Origin: PVC group bacterium
GTDB lineage: Bacteria > Verrucomicrobiota > Kiritimatiellia > SS1-B-03-39 > UBA6053
Assembly: GCA_003565815.1 (NCBI GenBank)
Contig: PXAS01000269.1
Coordinates: forward strand, 1-7,783
DNA length: 7,783 bases
Reading direction: 5' to 3'
Shown here: positions 7,401 to 7,783 of the stretch, one piece after another
Layout: each line of letters opens with the position of its first letter
Numbering within the stretch: the first letter of the stretch is position 1
Notes under the pieces: generated by a model
What the model saw: only the letters and a program-made list of their open reading frames with translations
Database searches by the model: none
What the model was told of the DNA's origin: nothing
Translations under genes and position numbers: made by a program

Positions 7401-7762
7401 GCCTGATTTTGGACGAGACCTCCCTGCTGCTTTCGCGCCTCGCCTGGGCCGAAGCCCGTCCCCGGGACAATGCCGCCGCCGCATTCCAGGCGGGCGTGAA
7501 AAATCTCAATCACAAACCGGACACCGACTTCAAACTGGTGCCCTTTGCGGATTGCAGCCTGGACGCATTTGACGCGGCCCTCGAAGAAGTGGCCCACGCC
7601 ACCCCCATGGTCAAAGCCAACATGCTCTATGCCTGCGAAGCGGCGGTGCGGGACAATGAGGAGCACACCCTCGATCAGTGCATGTTGCTCGCTGCCATCG
7701 CCGACACCTTTCACCGCCCCCGTCCCGCCTGGACGGTCCCCGGGGAGGACCCGAAAGCATGA
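4430..7762 (+). CDS. Multidomain membrane protein: zinc knuckle, two GIDE/MUL1-like domains, LemA domain and TerB-like C-terminus
   Basis: 1110 residues from ATG 4430; a TTG at 4421 would add three residues and overlap the HPr stop. Domains in order: CxxC-x11-H-x4-C zinc knuckle (Cys6, Cys9, His21, Cys26); membrane segment about 46-70; GIDE-like domain 1, about 75-235 (WVT at 136-138, RRYTEYRIEPGD at 180-191); membrane segments about 236-258 and 263-287; charged helical stretch 288-405; membrane segment about 406-428; GIDE-like domain 2, about 432-597 (WVT 496-498, RRYTESRLEVGD 539-550); membrane segments about 598-617 and 626-647; LemA domain about 648-798 (NWSNIDVSLKKRHDLVPRLE, AYPELKAD, YNTRIETLPDLFF); Ala/Glu/Pro-rich linker 812-868; helical C-terminal domain 869-1102, like the TerB-like tail of some M48 proteases. 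No HExxH is present. GIDE domains in the human E3 ligase MUL1 lie between membrane segments, but no RING is seen here. Cellular role unknown; an envelope scaffold or stress sensor is an inference. Confidence 0.9.
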   Translation: MKHYLCSNCNRKILKSEITAHRTESCPGAEMIPQRGFGGHLSGGAKGLLRLLLAGGLFLVALGLGWWSFSSLASMRRLERIPATHVHAVLPGEINLNGVAREHETLLRATHTNTPSVYFRYHEEREERDSDGDTRWVTVTDHTRFVDFRLEDDTGDILLRPTGNVEFHVDRSYRRTSGSRRYTEYRIEPGDSIFVFGYARPAAAGGFEVGFDEDGEYHPIISERDETRVRLGMAAKSIFLCWGGLILLAVTLKLLASVLKIHRVLVYFSLLNFCVVFYLVTMGLMMMRTDLRAARSRLHRHADMAAGEIQRELRSAGIQWDGDWAALGEFQDHPRLPADIQARLAQMRLDLARATERVRLHRSAFPERILAPLWNIPLEPALPVPDAVRAQLDEEGAGFEKARVPAGWGMLGIALAAAVGFLAFVFGFNRIKFKRCIENLPTTPTAGAAYGLAEFKGVVELPESEAPLKGPLSRQPCVQYHYKVTEKRGSGKKAKWVTIINETRMHPFLCRDHEGTIFVDPKGAEIHTSHSTSRGGGRRRYTESRLEVGDPLYAIGECVIEPTRGDRLYLKKPVDKYPFILSNFTENQVMLRVASSGLNLLNLSFAAILLTGLLLFGLRGSFAATDYLAAALFGPLFMSLVTLGLHYNDLVFLRERARRNWSNIDVSLKKRHDLVPRLENVVKGFAEHERSVQEELTRLRDLYGRQVARKPDDVGQYIQQEHAALGKMMARVEAYPELKADKSFAFLSRTLILLENEIALMRNGYNDAVETYNTRIETLPDLFFAKLFHFKAQPFLRAETDLIRIPPDMQALWEKDRIEERNKKRAAAEAEVAEKPEAVDPAVDQEDEVPMVAPAPDAPRVAEDAGAGVRNAKARIYALLLYEDAEIRARQLAYLEEKIPEDFESVKHHAAEGWGGLQEDIRLQKAESCYEALRGLSPDGYRDFREVAVHLMEADDKLSLFEYAMHKSMDRHLDADFGMDVTRPLRHRNFSLILDETSLLLSRLAWAEARPRDNAAAAFQAGVKNLNHKPDTDFKLVPFADCSLDAFDAALEEVAHATPMVKANMLYACEAAVRDNEEHTLDQCMLLAAIADTFHRPRPAWTVPGEDPKA
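7742..7749 (+). promoter_or_regulatory. Shine-Dalgarno sequence for the downstream gene
   Basis: GGGGAGGA ends nine bases before the ATG at 7759 and lies inside the last codons of the LemA-GIDE gene. It is the strongest ribosome site on the + strand of the window and supports the downstream start. Confidence 0.6.
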
Positions 7763-7783
7763 TGAACCGCGACTGGTATCAGA
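7759..7783 (+). CDS. Start of a downstream gene, cut by the window edge
   Basis: ATG at 7759 overlaps the TGA of the LemA-GIDE gene by four bases (ATGA), the classic arrangement for coupled translation, and is preceded by a good Shine-Dalgarno sequence. A second in-frame ATG follows at 7762. Only MMNRDWYQ can be read, too little to name a family. The overlap implies the same operon, so its identity would help explain the LemA-GIDE protein. Confidence 0.6.

Overview
The window is GC-rich and carries four complete genes, plus the first few codons of a fifth at the right edge. The HPr active-site context (GIHCRPSA), the long Hsp70 with a C-terminal extension, and the LemA/GIDE-type membrane protein suggest a bacterium of the Planctomycetes-Verrucomicrobia-Chlamydiae (PVC) group, possibly Verrucomicrobiota. 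This is an inference from family resemblance; nothing in the window proves it.

Layout: bases 1-349 contain no convincing gene but are dense in structure. There is a long interrupted hairpin (3-75), a cluster of nested palindromes (117-176), and a short run of degenerate CACNGAG-type nonamers (about 180-214). Next is an 893-residue Hsp70-family protein (350-3031, +). It faces a secreted thioredoxin-like TlpA-family protein (3123-4001, -). The roughly 90-bp gap between these convergent stops holds a short inverted repeat. A 147-bp divergent spacer then leads to a two-gene unit on the + strand: an HPr phosphocarrier (4149-4424) directly followed by a 1110-residue multidomain membrane protein (4430-7762). 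The last TGA overlaps the ATG of the next gene (7759 onward), so the operon continues to the right.

The 1110-residue protein is the most interesting item. In order I read a small C2HC zinc knuckle, a membrane segment, a GIDE/MUL1 (BAM)-like domain, two membrane segments and a helical stretch. A second GIDE-like domain with the same membrane arrangement follows, then a clear LemA domain, a charged Ala/Glu/Pro-rich linker and an all-helical C-terminal domain. The C-terminal domain resembles the TerB-like tail found on some bacterial LemA-associated M48 metalloproteases, but no HExxH protease motif is present. The duplication and fusion, together with tight coupling to HPr, suggest an envelope-associated scaffold or sensor. 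Its function is unknown.

The gene products suggest protein quality control (Hsp70), thiol-redox chemistry outside the cytoplasm (TlpA-like), phosphotransfer signalling (HPr) and a membrane assembly (LemA-GIDE). Only HPr and the LemA-GIDE protein are likely to be co-expressed; the others are separate transcription units.
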